From Garcia nutans (lineage: Eukaryota; Streptophyta; Magnoliopsida; Malpighiales; Euphorbiaceae): a DNA stretch of 64,000 bases. The stretch is from positions 28,042,001-28,106,000 of the forward strand of contig CANTUV010000024.1 in NCBI GenBank assembly GCA_947685225.1, in the 5' to 3' direction. A model generated the notes under the pieces. The model was not told the origin of the DNA. It made no database searches and was given only the letters and a program-made list of their open reading frames with translations. A program made the translations under genes and the position numbers. Shown here one piece after another: positions 1 through 9,860 of this stretch. Numbering within the stretch: position 1 is the first letter of the stretch; each line of letters begins with the position of its first letter.

Positions 1-139
1 GTAGCCTCACAGTGCCTATACCAAGGGCATTACAAGAAGAATTATTACCCATTAGAACATTGGAGCCAGTTAAACTATTATAACTAGAAAACCAATCCCT
101 ATTAGGGGTCATGTGATATGAACAAGTTGAATCAAGGAT
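1..139 (-). pseudogene. Start of copia protease, downstream of an in-frame stop
   Basis: Reading on in the gag frame past the TAG at 142-140 gives an open frame to the window edge. It starts ILDSTCSYHMTPNRDWF, the usual copia protease active-site region. The family normally has a tryptophan just before ILD, so the stop is most simply a TGG to TAG change. The catalytic triplet reads D-S-T where D-S-G or D-T-G is usual. I infer that this is the same polyprotein as gag, interrupted by one nonsense codon. Confidence 0.8.
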
Positions 140-1039
140 CTAGACTTCAGTGTTTCTTGTACTGGTTATAGTTAGAGCTTCAATATCATCATCTTGAGAT
201 GATGTATTGACTGCTCCAACCTCACCATTGCTTTGCCCTAACTTTTCTAACCTTTTCTTGCAAAATCTTCTAATGTGACCCTTCTTTTTACAATAATAAC
301 AAATTCTCTCAGACTTAGAACTATTGTTATTATTCTGACTGTTTACATTGCTTGATTGAGCACTGTTGTTAGATTGATTAGACTTACCATTTCCAGTTTT
401 AAACTTATCCTTTTTCTTTTTGGTTTTAGTTTTCTCTTTAATTACTAGACTTACTGACTTACCATTCTTTTCAGTGTTTTTCATCTCCATTTCCCTAAGT
501 TTCAAAGCATTCATAACATCCTCAACTTCTATAGTAGTTCTACCATACTTTAAAGCATCTTTTACATTCTGAAAGTTTTCTGGTATAGAATTAAGTAATA
601 TTATCGACTGGTTTTCATCACTCAACTCTTCACCATTATCAGCTAACTCTAGAACAAGCTTTTGAAAGTTGTCACAGTTATCATCAATAGATTTTAAAGG
701 GTCCATTTTAAAACTAAATAACTGTTCTTTCAAATAGGCAATTCTTGACACAGATTTAACCAAATACAAAGAGTTCAACTTATTCCAGAGTTCAGGAGCA
801 GTTTTCATACCTCTGACCTTTCTGAGCACTGCATCAGAAAGGTTAAGTATTATCGTACTGTATGCAAGGTCCATCATATCTTGTTTTTCATCCACACTGA
901 GAGTCTTAGGCAGTATTTCAATGCCACTAAGTGCTCTTTTGCACTTCTGTTGTACCAGGATCGTGGACATCTTCTCTTTCCAGATGGTAAAATCGGCTTT
1001 ACCATCTAATTTTTCTACGTTTATCTTGGCAACCGACAT
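140..1039 (-). CDS. gag: Copia Gag (UBN2-type) with CCHC zinc knuckle
   Basis: A 299-residue open frame starting at a true ATG (1039). It packages element RNA into cytoplasmic virus-like particles. Residues about 1-180 match the UBN2/copia gag pattern (DGKADFTIW near the start, LWNKLNSLYLVKS near 84-96, LKEQLFSFKM near 103-112). A basic K/N/S-rich linker (about 185-245) leads to a zinc knuckle CX2CX4HX4C at 247-260 (CYYCKKKGHIRRFC). In copia elements gag normally continues into protease, integrase and reverse transcriptase in one frame; here a TAG ends it just before the protease motif. The preceding leader has no competing long frame. Confidence 0.92.
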   Translation of the reverse strand: MSVAKINVEKLDGKADFTIWKEKMSTILVQQKCKRALSGIEILPKTLSVDEKQDMMDLAYSTIILNLSDAVLRKVRGMKTAPELWNKLNSLYLVKSVSRIAYLKEQLFSFKMDPLKSIDDNCDNFQKLVLELADNGEELSDENQSIILLNSIPENFQNVKDALKYGRTTIEVEDVMNALKLREMEMKNTEKNGKSVSLVIKEKTKTKKKKDKFKTGNGKSNQSNNSAQSSNVNSQNNNNSSKSERICYYCKKKGHIRRFCKKRLEKLGQSNGEVGAVNTSSQDDDIEALTITSTRNTEV

Positions 1040-1281
1040 GATTCACAAACTTAGGGTTTTCCAAGAGAACCTCAGTTCACTTCCCTTCGATCGATCTTTC
1101 CTGTCACAAGATTAAACAACCGACAGTACCAGATCTTAACAAAAAACAAGGAAAGAAACTAGATCTGCCAAGAAACAGGCACTCTTAACCAAACAGTAAC
1201 CCTAAAACTGATAAACGAGAAATCAAAGAGAAATTTTAATAGAAAAGAAAGAAACCACCTGTTCGATCTTCTTCTGATGAA

Positions 1282-1294
1282 GGCTCTGATACCA
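1282..1294 (-). other. Primer binding site (initiator-Met tRNA type)
   Basis: On the minus strand TGGTATCAGAGCC, the standard plant complement of the 3' end of initiator methionine tRNA, lies two bases inside the LTR end at 1297. It marks the left edge of the 5' LTR and fixes the element's orientation. Confidence 0.92.
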
Positions 1295-1296
1295 CT

Positions 1297-1799
1297 TGTG
1301 ACGGAATACGATTGGAAATCAAAACCCTAACAATAATCGCCACAATCCAAAACAACAAACATCAAAAACAACATAATCTTTTACTTGGTTCACCTTTACA
1401 CACGGTAAAGGCTACATCCAAGGCGAGGAGACAAAACCCCTCAGTCAATCTCTTAGAAACTTTAGAATCGGCAGAAACTGTTACAAGCCAGCAGTCTCAG
1501 ATCATCCCTATCTCTCAAGATACAAACTGTAAAGCTCACATCTCAAACGAAATCAAAGAAACAAGCCCTTATAAGAAAACCAGTACAAAGAACCAGAGAA
1601 GAAAACAGAAAGAAAACTCTAGAACACACCGACTGCTGAGAGAGAGAGAGAATAATCAGAAAATGAATTACACAGTAAACTGTAAGTAGGGTATTTATAA
1701 TAACCCTAAACCCGTGCACAGGAGAACCACACATGTGAGGCAGCTCTTCAACTCTGCACACCAAAACGCACTGTATCAGAAGAGGGCTAACTCATCACA
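1297..1799 (-). repeat. Copia 5' LTR (503 bp) with TATA box
   Basis: The LTR is bounded by TGTGA at one tip and TCACA at the other. On the minus strand TATAAATA at 1699-1692 is a good promoter TATA box, placing transcription start near 1665. It would drive the gag-pol transcript leftwards, away from the visible WAT1 exons but in the same sense as that gene. Confidence 0.85.
1692..1699 (-). promoter_or_regulatory. TATA box of the copia LTR
   Basis: TATAAATA on the minus strand inside the LTR, about 100 bp from the outer LTR tip, where U3 promoters of short copia LTRs usually sit. Confidence 0.6.
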
Positions 1800-1981
1800 G
1801 ATGACTTTGAGTCACTAAGACCCACACAAAGACTGGCCCTCTTTTCTTCATTACAAGTACTTGGACATAATATGCAATGCTTGATGACACAATTCCCTGT
1901 ACACAAAAATATTGCTTTTATTAATTAGCATGCTTGTCACTATAGGTATAGATATATTATGAGATTCAGAGCGAAACTCAC
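1800..1981 (-). other. Start of intron 5 of the WAT1-like gene, interrupted by the copia LTR
   Basis: It begins with a GTGAGT donor after codon 263 and has no further coding similarity before the LTR tip at 1799. It is read as intron because the next conserved family exon (GIVSS..YYVQG) has not appeared. Confidence 0.7.
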
Positions 1982-3262
1982 AGCATAAGCAGCAGCAAGA
2001 AGATTCATGTCCCAGCCAATGGTCCAAGCAGATCTCTTATGCTCCATTACAAGGGTGACAGCTATGGATTGTAGTGTGCCCATAAAGCAGACAAGCGAAG
2101 TAAGTGAGAGCTGAGCTGGATACCTCTTGAGTGTCACTGCCTGTAAAAATATGTCAGTCACATAATATCAATTTATAATTCTATTCAAATGTGAATTTGA
2201 ATGGCAAATTAACTTTTTGGAGAATGAAAAATGAAGCCCAGGCAAGAGTGGCAAGAAAAAGAAAAATAGAACCCTTAAACCAGTCTTTATCAGAGAATCC
2301 AGCTGAGGCAGGGGCAGACGATGAGCAGGTATGGACATTCTGAGACCAAATCAAATTGATGACATGACCTTTGTACATCAACATAGCTCCAGCCACTGTC
2401 ACAATAGTTCCAATCACTTTTGCTTGGCATCTTACTTTCTTAATATTCACTTTCTCCATCCTACAATTTTTTAACAAGTACATTAATTTTGTCAGGCCAA
2501 AACAAAAAAGCAGAGAAAAACAGCGTCAAATACTTTGTTGAATAGGACTGTCCTATGATCCTTTTACTGCTAAATAGGAGCAAGGGACCATATCCATTTT
2601 ATAATATTTAATTTAGATAGTCTATACATACCGGCAAAGAACAGCCATAAAAAATGTCATTGCCGGTAGCATGTTGCTCACGGCACAAGAGAAAGTAGGA
2701 GAAGTGTATTTAAGTCCTGCATAGTAGAAGTTCTGATCAATAACAGGCCTGTGGAACCAAGAAGAGAAAAATTTATTACAATTTATCTTCTACTGTATGG
2801 ATTAAGTTAATAAACCTCTACAAAAAGAGCTATAAAGTTTGAGTTCTAGTTGAAACCAAATTTACATGAAAAAAATAATAGATTAAATTATAAGGACAAG
2901 TATACGAACCCAAGAAGACCCAGAACAAAGATTTGAATGAAAATGGGAAATGTAATCTTTGGCCTCACTTTCCTGTGCATAAACAAACAAACAAAAACTG
3001 AATAAATATCGGTTCTCCAGCTCTTTAACAATAGATATCTAATATGTCTCTGTATATACCTCTCAAGAACAATAGCGAAGGGAGCAATAACAACGGTAGC
3101 AAATGCGTGCCTGTAGACAACAAGCACGTAATGACTCATTCCCTGGTTGAGGGAAACCTTAGTTATGATGTTCATTCCAGCATACCCAAATTGCAAACAT
3201 ATCATGGCTATGTAAGGCTTACACTTTTGAATAAAATTGCCAAAACATCCATTTCCCTCCAT
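1982..3262 (-). CDS. WAT1-related / EamA-type transporter, exons 1-5 (3' end missing)
   Basis: Multi-membrane transporter of the plant drug/metabolite family (WAT1, nodulin-21-like, UMAMIT); members move auxin, amino acids or related metabolites across the vacuolar or plasma membrane. Exons on the minus strand are 3262-3060, 2972-2910, 2748-2632, 2460-2214 and 2140-1982. All introns have GT-AG ends and the frame stays open through all joins, giving 263 codons from the ATG at 3262. Recognisable family segments are KPYIAMICLQFGYAGMNII, the LER-KVRPK join, DQNFYYAGLKYTSPTFS, MEKVNIKKVRCQAKV-GT and KRYPAQLSL...SAWTIGWDMNL. The family is about 350-400 residues long, so roughly the last third (after AAAYA) is absent. 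The exon-5 donor GTGAGT at 1981 leads into an intron that contains the copia element. Splicing at 2214 leaves an extra lysine before AVTL. Whether the gene continues past the insertion or is truncated cannot be told here. Confidence 0.9.
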
Positions 3263-3402
3263 TTTTACAATCTTCTTTGGTTTCTAAGTCTTGCAATTAA
3301 AGAGAAATAAAAAAAGAGATAAAGAACTCAAGCAAGACAAGAGAGGAAGAACACTTCAAGTTACTTGTTGTGTCTCTAGGAAAAGAATTGAAACGAGGTC
3401 AG

Positions 3403-3410
3403 TATATATA
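3403..3410 (-). promoter_or_regulatory. Putative TATA box of the WAT1-like gene
   Basis: TATATATA about 140 bp upstream of the ATG at 3262 on the minus strand would give a 5' untranslated region of about 110 nt, a normal plant spacing. No other TATA-like run lies closer to the start codon. Confidence 0.5.
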
Positions 3411-3790
3411 GACGCCCAGGAGAGAAGAGGTGGGCCCTCCCGAAAAAAAATCGTTGTTATAAATATTTCTTGAGAAAAGTTGCATGGAAAATTTTGCGAC
3501 ATTTATAAAAAAAATAGGGAAGAAGTACCGTATTTTAGTAGATTAAGGGTTTTTTCCATGTTTATTGAAGCGTGAGTCAAAAGTTTAAACATTTGGGCTT
3601 TTATTATTATTTTTTAAAATTTTTATACACAAATTGAAACCTACTATTTCAGTTTATGTATTTATTTATTTTTTTTAAAAAAATAATTAAAACTGTGAAT
3701 TTCAATTTTTATATTTGTTTAATTTTTTTTAGCAATAGTGAAACGAAAAAATATTATTCCCATTTTTGAAAGTAGAAAACAATGAATAAG
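3411..3790. other. Upstream flank of the WAT1-like gene, no gene seen
   Basis: AT-rich, with T and A homopolymer runs and no coding similarity on either strand. It may contain distal promoter sequence, but nothing specific can be supported. Confidence 0.4.
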
Positions 3791-3807
3791 TTTGTTCATT
3801 GTCCATA

Positions 3808-3921
3808 ATAATCATCATCATCATATTTCCCTTCATCACCATCATCATAATAATGACAATAATAATAATAATCACCATGATCATCACCACCACCATCATA
3901 ATCACCACCACCACCACCACC

Positions 3922-3990
<69 letters not shown>

Positions 3991-4043
3991 ACTTGCTAAT
4001 ATTAATATTTACTAATATTATTATAATAATATTATTATTAGCA

Positions 4044-4086
<43 letters not shown>

Positions 4087-4111
4087 CAACTATTATTATT
4101 ATTATTATTAG
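3808..4111. repeat. Compound trinucleotide microsatellite CAT/CAC/AAT/ATT
   Basis: Runs of CAT, CAC and AAT pass at about 3954 into ATT runs, then a second AAT block (about 4046-4083) followed by ATT (about 4090-4111). AAT followed by ATT makes two long perfect inverted repeats able to form hairpins. Poly-His, poly-Asn and poly-Ile open frames here are artefacts of the repeat. Confidence 0.95.
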
Positions 4112-5185
4112 TAAATAATTTACCCCTGCATTTAAGGGCATGATATGTTAATGTTTTTCTCTATTTACACAATATACATTAATTATATGCTTTTCATATA
4201 ATCATTAATGGTCAATAATTGTTTACACATTTTCTATTTAGGGAAAATGATATATCATTTTTTTTGTGCCTAATTCAAATTTTCTACTTTCACCATTACA
4301 AATAATTTTTTTCTAACATGTGATTCATGTTTTTCTTATGGTTAAAAAATTAAATTTGATATTTACAAAAATTAACTATCATTCGATATACAAAATTCAT
4401 TTAACTAAAATTTTTTATGACATTATTATACATATTTGATAATAATATATATGTACATATATAACATTTAATATTATTATCTTTTATTATAAACAATATA
4501 TACATTTTCTATTAATTAAATTATTAAACATATGTTTAATAATTAATTGAATTATTAAGTGTGTGAATCAGACTGTCCAAACATTTATTATAATATGTCT
4601 AATTCTTTATCAGATTATAAGAATTAAGGGATTGATGTTCTTATCTTTGTAAATAAAGATATATTCGAATAATATATTATCTCTTTTCTTTAAAAAAATA
4701 TTACGTATAATACACACTAATATTAAAGCATGGGTCTACCATGGTATATTCATTATTATTATTATGAAAGAGAAATAAATGAACAATTTTGTTTATTTTT
4801 TTTGCTGGACAATAGTGAAAATAGTGAAACCAAAAATGTAGTTTTCGATTTCACTATTTTTTTTAAAAAAAATTAAATAAATATATAAACCGAAACTTAT
4901 AGTGTCGATTTGTCTATTTTTTTTTAAAAAAATAATAAATACACAAATTATAATTATGAGTTTCGGTTTATATATAATTTTTTTAAAAAAAAAAACAAAA
5001 CCTCAAACTGAAATTTAAAGTTTTGATTTTAGTTTTTGGCACATGTACATAAATAAATATGAGAGCAAGTCTCATATTTTAATAAAAATATAGGATTTTT
5101 TATATATATATTTTTACAAAAATATTGAAAATTTTACAAGTATATACTAATAAAAAAAGAGTGGCTCCACAAAAGTTATGGTGGG
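4112..5185. other. AT-rich intergenic DNA, no gene seen
   Basis: No frame with protein character. Short near-repeats of a phrase like 'aaaccgaaact.a.agtttcggttt' around 4880-5030 hint at an old palindromic repeat, too decayed to name. Confidence 0.4.
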
Positions 5186-5711
5186 TAGGGATGGATATCG
5201 ATTGATTTGGTTAATTAATCGACCGAATCAAATGGTTAATCGAATTGATTTTCTTAAAATTTTTAATTAAACTGACCGAATTTTTATTTTGATCGGTTCG
5301 ATTAATTAACCAAATCAAATCGATCGGTTTAATTAATTAACCGAACAGCCAATTTTTTTTAAAATTTTATAATAAAAATTTTATTTAGAACAAAAAATTA
5401 ATATAATTAAATAACTAAATAAAACTTATTAAAAAAAACTAAAAAATAACTTTATTTTACAATTAAAGTTTATATTTATAGTAAAAAAATTAATATAATT
5501 AAAGAATTAAACAAAAACATAATAACTAAATAATTTTTTATTTAAAAAAAGGATTTAGTTAACGATTAATAAATCAAACTGAACCAGTTAATAGTTAATC
5601 GAACTAAAAATTAAATTTATATAAATTCTTCTACCGAACCGACTGAATTATTTTAAATTCGGTTAATCAAATCGAATTTTCAGTCGGTTAACCGAATTTT
5701 GCTCACCTCTA
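5186..5711. mobile_element. MITE-like element (hAT-type ends), about 526 bp
   Basis: The left end TAGGGATGG and right end CACCTCTA (reverse complement TAGAGGTG) form an imperfect terminal inverted repeat of the TAGGGGTG kind seen in plant hAT-like non-autonomous elements. The subterminal parts are built from many inverted GGTTAAT/CCGAA words, so the two halves fold on each other. Flanking 8-mers ATGGTGGG and ACAGTGGA agree at 5 of 8 positions, a weak target duplication. No transposase is encoded. Confidence 0.5.
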
Positions 5712-6739
5712 ACAGTGGATGAAGTTTTCTTTTTTCTTTTAAAAGGGCAAATTGTACACAAAAAATGTATTTTTTTGGGTTTAACGATACAGTGGCATTG
5801 AGGGTCAGTTATAGCCTATCATACGAAGTTTATTTTATCTTAGGCAGATCAACCACATCAGAATTAGAAAATAAAAATTTTACAAATATATATATATATT
5901 TCATTTCAAAAATTAAATCCTGATTAATAATAGAGAAATCTTATTTAGACTAAATCAATACACTTTGTCAATATATGTTTTTTATTTTTTTTTTCAAATG
6001 ATCTTTTTAACCAAATAATATATCTCATTAAAGGAGTAAAATTGGTTATAGAACATGATGATTTGTAGAGTGTGAGAATATCTTATAACACAGGAGAGGT
6101 GAACTAAGGCATTGCATGGAATTGAATATTCTGATTAGCTAATGACGTATCAAAGTAAGAGGATGATGATGCAAGAGAGGTAATTCAGTTGATTAAAATA
6201 GATTTGATTAAGTGAGAGGATACAAGAGTTTGAATTTTATTAAATATACTCTTAGGAAGAGGTAAAAAGATCTTAATCTGTAAGTTATGTTCCAAACATG
6301 ATTAGTCTAACACTTAAACCGTTAAAATGATAAAAGCGGAGAAACATGTAGGATAAAAAAAGAGTATGAGGATGATGTGTAGATTACACATGGCAACAAA
6401 TAAGTGGGGATGGGATCCATTTAGTGGTAAAGGATTTGAGAGCTAACGAAAGAGGATAGAGTTTGTTGGTTGTTGATGCCAATGGAAGAATTCAGAAAAA
6501 GAACAGCAATGTAAAAAAATAAAAAGAATGTTAATTCATGGGGGTGGTGGAGGTGCTGGGGGCGGCCAATCACGTACGCATGTGAGTTCCGCCCATTTGC
6601 TTTTGCTAAGACGCGGCACTACGGCGCATCTTTAAATTATATATTTTAAGTTTTTAACCCAAAATCGGTAACTATTAAAGGCTTTTGATATTTTTATTCA
6701 CGAGTCATATGTCCATGTGACGAGTGCTTCTAATTTTTT
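5712..6739. other. Intergenic DNA, no gene seen
   Basis: Mostly AT-rich with no coding frame. A short GC-richer patch at about 6540-6630 contains GGCCAATCACGTACG (CCAAT and ACGT words) and could be promoter-like, but no open frame follows on either strand. Confidence 0.35.
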
Positions 6740-7341
6740 TTATTACCGTAAAAAATATTATTATATTTATATATTAATAATTTATTAAATATATGATATT
6801 TTATTTTTATATATTAATAATTTTAGTTAATAAATTTTAAATTTAATATAATTAGCAATTATTAATATAATTATTAAAAATAAAATTATAACTTTTTATC
6901 TTTATATATTAATAATTTTATATAATAAATTTTAAGGCATAAATAATATGTAAAGAAATAAATAACAATAACACATGATATTTTTATTTTGTTTATATAC
7001 ATTAATCGATAACTTACTTATTTATTTATTTTTTAATTTTGGATAATAAATTTTTTATATATAAGATATTTTATCTTCATATATTAATAATTTATCGAAT
7101 GTATAATCCTTTATTTATATATATATATATATTAATAGTTTTAGTTAAAAATTTATTATTAATTATTAATTTATTAAATATATAATAATTTATTTTTATA
7201 TATTAATAGTTTTAATTAAAATATTTATTAATAATTTGTTAAATATATGACATTTGATGTTTATATATTAATATTTTTCAATTATCAAATTTTTATTAAT
7301 AATTTAATAAATATACAAGCTTTTTATTTTAATATATTAAT
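6740..7341. repeat. AT-rich degenerate tandem repeat (left part)
   Basis: A unit of roughly 60-100 bp recurs, recognisable by TTATATATTAATAATTT followed by TTATTAAATATAT (near 6763, 6807, 6903, 7076, 7126, 7195, 7260). The array resumes at 9765 after the solo LTR, so the LTR inserted inside it. Confidence 0.6.
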
Positions 7342-7504
7342 TGTAATATCCCAAAATATACCCTAGAAGTTTGGTATATAATTGTTGTTTTATTTGGATT
7401 AAGTGTATTTATGTTTAATTGGAAAGAGATATGTTGTAAGAGTAGAGTGCATATGTTATTTATATTGTGATATACACAACATATACCATTATAAGGGTGA
7501 AGGG

Positions 7505-7510
7505 TATAAA
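7505..7510 (+). promoter_or_regulatory. TATA-like box of solo LTR A
   Basis: TATAAA in GGGTATAAAGG, 164 bp inside the LTR. If used, U3 is short and most of the LTR would be transcribed leader. Confidence 0.4.
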
Positions 7511-8185
7511 GGAAATTAATTTGAAATTGAGTTAGTGGAATAAGATGAGTGGATGGAGATATTTTGAATATTATATTGTTTATTGTGTGGAGGAGATTGT
7601 TTTGAGGAAAGAGAAGTTGACTTTGCTTTTGTACTTCTTTTCCTTTTCTTCTTTCCTTCTCCTTCCTTCATGGCTTTCATTCCATTTTCTTCTCTTTTCT
7701 TTGTCTTGGACGGCAGCAGCAAGAGAACAAGAGAGAGGGAGAGATTTGACCTTACAAGATCAAGATTAAAGAAGTTTACAAGAGATTTAGTTGGAATCTA
7801 AGAGTTCTTCATCCTTGGTAAGTTCTCTCTTGATTTCTTGTGTTGTTTTTGAAGTTATGTGGGTTTGTGAGTTGAAGTTGTGTTTGAGAATGTGTTTGGG
7901 TTGATTATGTTGTGTTTAAGAGTATTTGGTTTATGTGGTTTTGGATTTTGGGGTTGGATTGAAGAAAAGAGTAAGTTGGTTGGGATAGATTGAGTTGAGG
8001 TTGTGTTTAGAGTTTTGATGATGTTGTGATTTGTGTTTGATGTGTGTTTTAGCTTGTTTTGGTGTTGTTGTAAGTTTGAGATGGTTTTTGGGTATGTTTT
8101 GTGAAGTTTGTTTGAAGTAGATGTTGATGGATAGAAGTGTTTTGTTGGTAGTGGTGTTGTCTTGGCCGGAAATCTGGGTTTTTGG

Positions 8186-8480
8186 CCTGACACGCCCAGG
8201 AGCACGTCCAGGTCCTTAGGCGTGTCAATTGTTCTGAGTGGCAGTAGGTGTGACACGGCCATTAACACGCCCGTGTTGTTGAGCGTGTCATAGCTACTGT
8301 GAGTTTTAAGAATTTACACGGCCATGAGCACGCTCATGATGTTGGACGTGTCGTTATTTCTGAGAGACAGAATGTATTACACGCCCAGTGACACGCCCGT
8401 GGTTCTGAGCGTGTAAATGTTTCTGTGTTGTGGAGTTAGGGCACGGTCAGGGACACGCCCGTGTGTGTGAGCGTGTCAAG
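8186..8480 (+). repeat. Palindromic CG-rich word cluster in LTR A
   Basis: At least ten copies of ACACGCCC, ACACGGCC, GCGTGTCA or similar alternate in direct and inverted sense at 15-60 bp spacing, far more CG-rich than the surrounding LTR. It is equivalent to arrays at 13.9, 21.4, 27.1, 49.4, 52.2 and 54.7 kb. Confidence 0.75.
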
Positions 8481-8938
8481 TCTAGAGTTTGCCCTAATTG
8501 ATTCTTAACCTTATGATCTCATGAGAGTTTCCTCATTCTTTTGGAATAGGTTGTGAAGAAGGTGATTTACCCTAACTCAAGTGGTGATAGATTCTTGAAA
8601 AGTAAGTGTTTAGAGTTGTGTGGGTCATTTTGAAATAGTTCAAAATACATTATTGCATACACTCATATGATATTGAGAATTGAGACATAATTGATTATAT
8701 GTGAATGTTGTGATGAGCATGTAAAATATGTGTTGATGCCATTAATTATATCCATGTGAATAATGAATTGCTTAATGTGATGATGAAATATAATGTGAAA
8801 GATATGAAGCCATGATTGTTGGCTATGATAATGAAAATGAGATAATTAAGGCATGGTTGCCTAGTTGATTATGGATCATGAAATGAGAAATGAATTGAGA
8901 AAGAAATTGATAAAGAGATAAACGAAATCATTGTGTAT

Positions 8939-9188
8939 CTAATATGTCTATTCAATTTCCAGAGTTCTGAGTTTGGCGACATGCCTATGAATAACTGGAT
9001 AGGTGAAATGACCGGGTCGTAAACCTCAAAAACATATTATTGGAACTAGATTGAGTGAAATGACTGGGTCGTAAACTCAAATCTAGTTGATTATCCATGG
9101 ATATATATATATATATTGCCTACGGGGCTAGACACAAGGTGTCAATATGGACCAAAGCAGTAACTCTGAACTTTGAATAACATATTAG
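8939..9188 (+). repeat. Inverted-arm cassette in LTR A
   Basis: The arm at 8939-8966 (CTAATATG...CAGAGTT) and its near-perfect inverse at 9162-9188 (AACTCTGAA...CATATTAG) enclose a loop with two copies of a phrase GTGAAATGAC(C/T)GGGTCG (about 9005 and 9055). The right arm is followed by the conserved TTTTGGGCCCGTGTCTG. Confidence 0.75.
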
Positions 9189-9366
9189 TGTGTTTTGGGC
9201 CCGTGTCTGTCTTAGTTGTAAGATGCGTTTTATGAATGAAGAACCAATTGAATAATAAGATCTAATATATAATTATAAAATGTGATATGATTATGTATGG
9301 TTTATGAAATGTATTATGGTGACATGTGCATCGCATTAAAGCATCATGGTTGTACAATTTACACTA

Positions 9367-9410
9367 CTAAGCTGTTAGCTCAGCGCAATTGTGGTTCATC
9401 GCGCAGGTAA
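9367..9410 (+). promoter_or_regulatory. Twin-hairpin block with splice-donor-like motif, LTR A
   Basis: Hairpin 1 is CTAAGC/GCTCAG (9367-9383, one mismatch). Hairpin 2 is GCGCAAT/ATCGCGC (9383-9404, one mismatch). CAGGTAAC follows at once. It is one of eight equivalent blocks in the window. Confidence 0.65.
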
Positions 9411-9764
9411 CAGAGTTGAACCCGAGAGTTCTTCGAGACCGAGTGAGTCTAGACATTGAAGAGTTGACTTTTGGACTTAAAGATCAGAGAAGAGCTGCCA
9501 GTCATGTATATATTTTATATTTGTATATTATGATATTTTGATGTATAAGTATTAGTAAACATTTGTTCTATTTTCCGCTGCGTTTTAAATGAACTTTCTA
9601 TTTATTTGGTTTTATAAACTCTTTCAAAAGTTTTTAATTTGTTTACATTATATAAGAGTGATAACATGAGTGATTTGTAAAATGTGGCATTTCTATATTC
9701 AGTATACGTATATTACGATCGTATTAGCATGTTGTGTACGTATACGGGGTATAGGGGTGTTACA

Positions 9765-9860
9765 TTAATAATCTAATTTATTATTAATTTATTAAATATA
9801 TTATTTTTATCTTTATAAATTAATAATTTAAGTTAAAAATATTATTTATAATTTATTAAA
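9765..9860. repeat. AT-rich degenerate tandem repeat (right part)
   Basis: Continues the 6740-7341 array after solo LTR A, with the same TTATTAATTTATTAAATATAT phrase. Confidence 0.55.

Larger units (their letters stand above)
1..1799 (-). mobile_element. Ty1/copia retrotransposon, 5' part (LTR, PBS, gag, start of pol)
   Basis: On the minus strand the order is LTR (1799 to 1297), primer binding site (1294 to 1282), untranslated leader, gag from 1039, then protease coding sequence running off the left window edge. The LTR begins TGTGATGAG and ends GTCACA, so its tips form the inverted pair TGTGA/TCACA. The element sits in an intron of the WAT1-like gene and runs in the same direction as that gene. 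Its 3' half, 3' LTR and second target-site copy lie outside the window; the candidate 5-bp target sequence on this side is GATGA at 1800-1804. The intact gag frame suggests a fairly young insertion. Confidence 0.9.
7342..9764 (+). mobile_element. Solo LTR A of a Tekay-like gypsy element (2423 bp, TSD TTAAT)
   Basis: Starts TGTAATATCCC, ends GGGTGTTACA and is flanked by the exact 5-bp duplication TTAAT (7337-7341 and 9765-9769). It shares the whole internal order of the LTRs of the full element at 12.5-22.6 kb, here in plus orientation: TATA-like box, donor-like GGTAAGTT (7817), palindromic CG-rich array (8186-8480), inverted arms around a variable loop (8939-9188), and twin hairpins with CAGGTAA (9367-9410). 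No internal domain or second LTR is present, so it arose by LTR-LTR recombination. Confidence 0.92.

Noticed and set aside
3729..3999. Open frames rich in His, Asn, Ile or Val
   Set aside because: They are translations of the CAT/CAC/AAT microsatellite in different frames, not genes.
7583..7801. 72-residue Phe-rich open frame after the LTR A TATA-like box
   Set aside because: Overlapping frames on both strands have equal length. The frame comes from a pyrimidine-rich leader and contains the GGTAAGT site region just downstream.
8186..8480. Evenly spaced CG palindromes considered as a CRISPR-like or operator array
   Set aside because: Words alternate in sense, vary in spelling and lie inside LTRs with target duplications; this is retrotransposon sequence.
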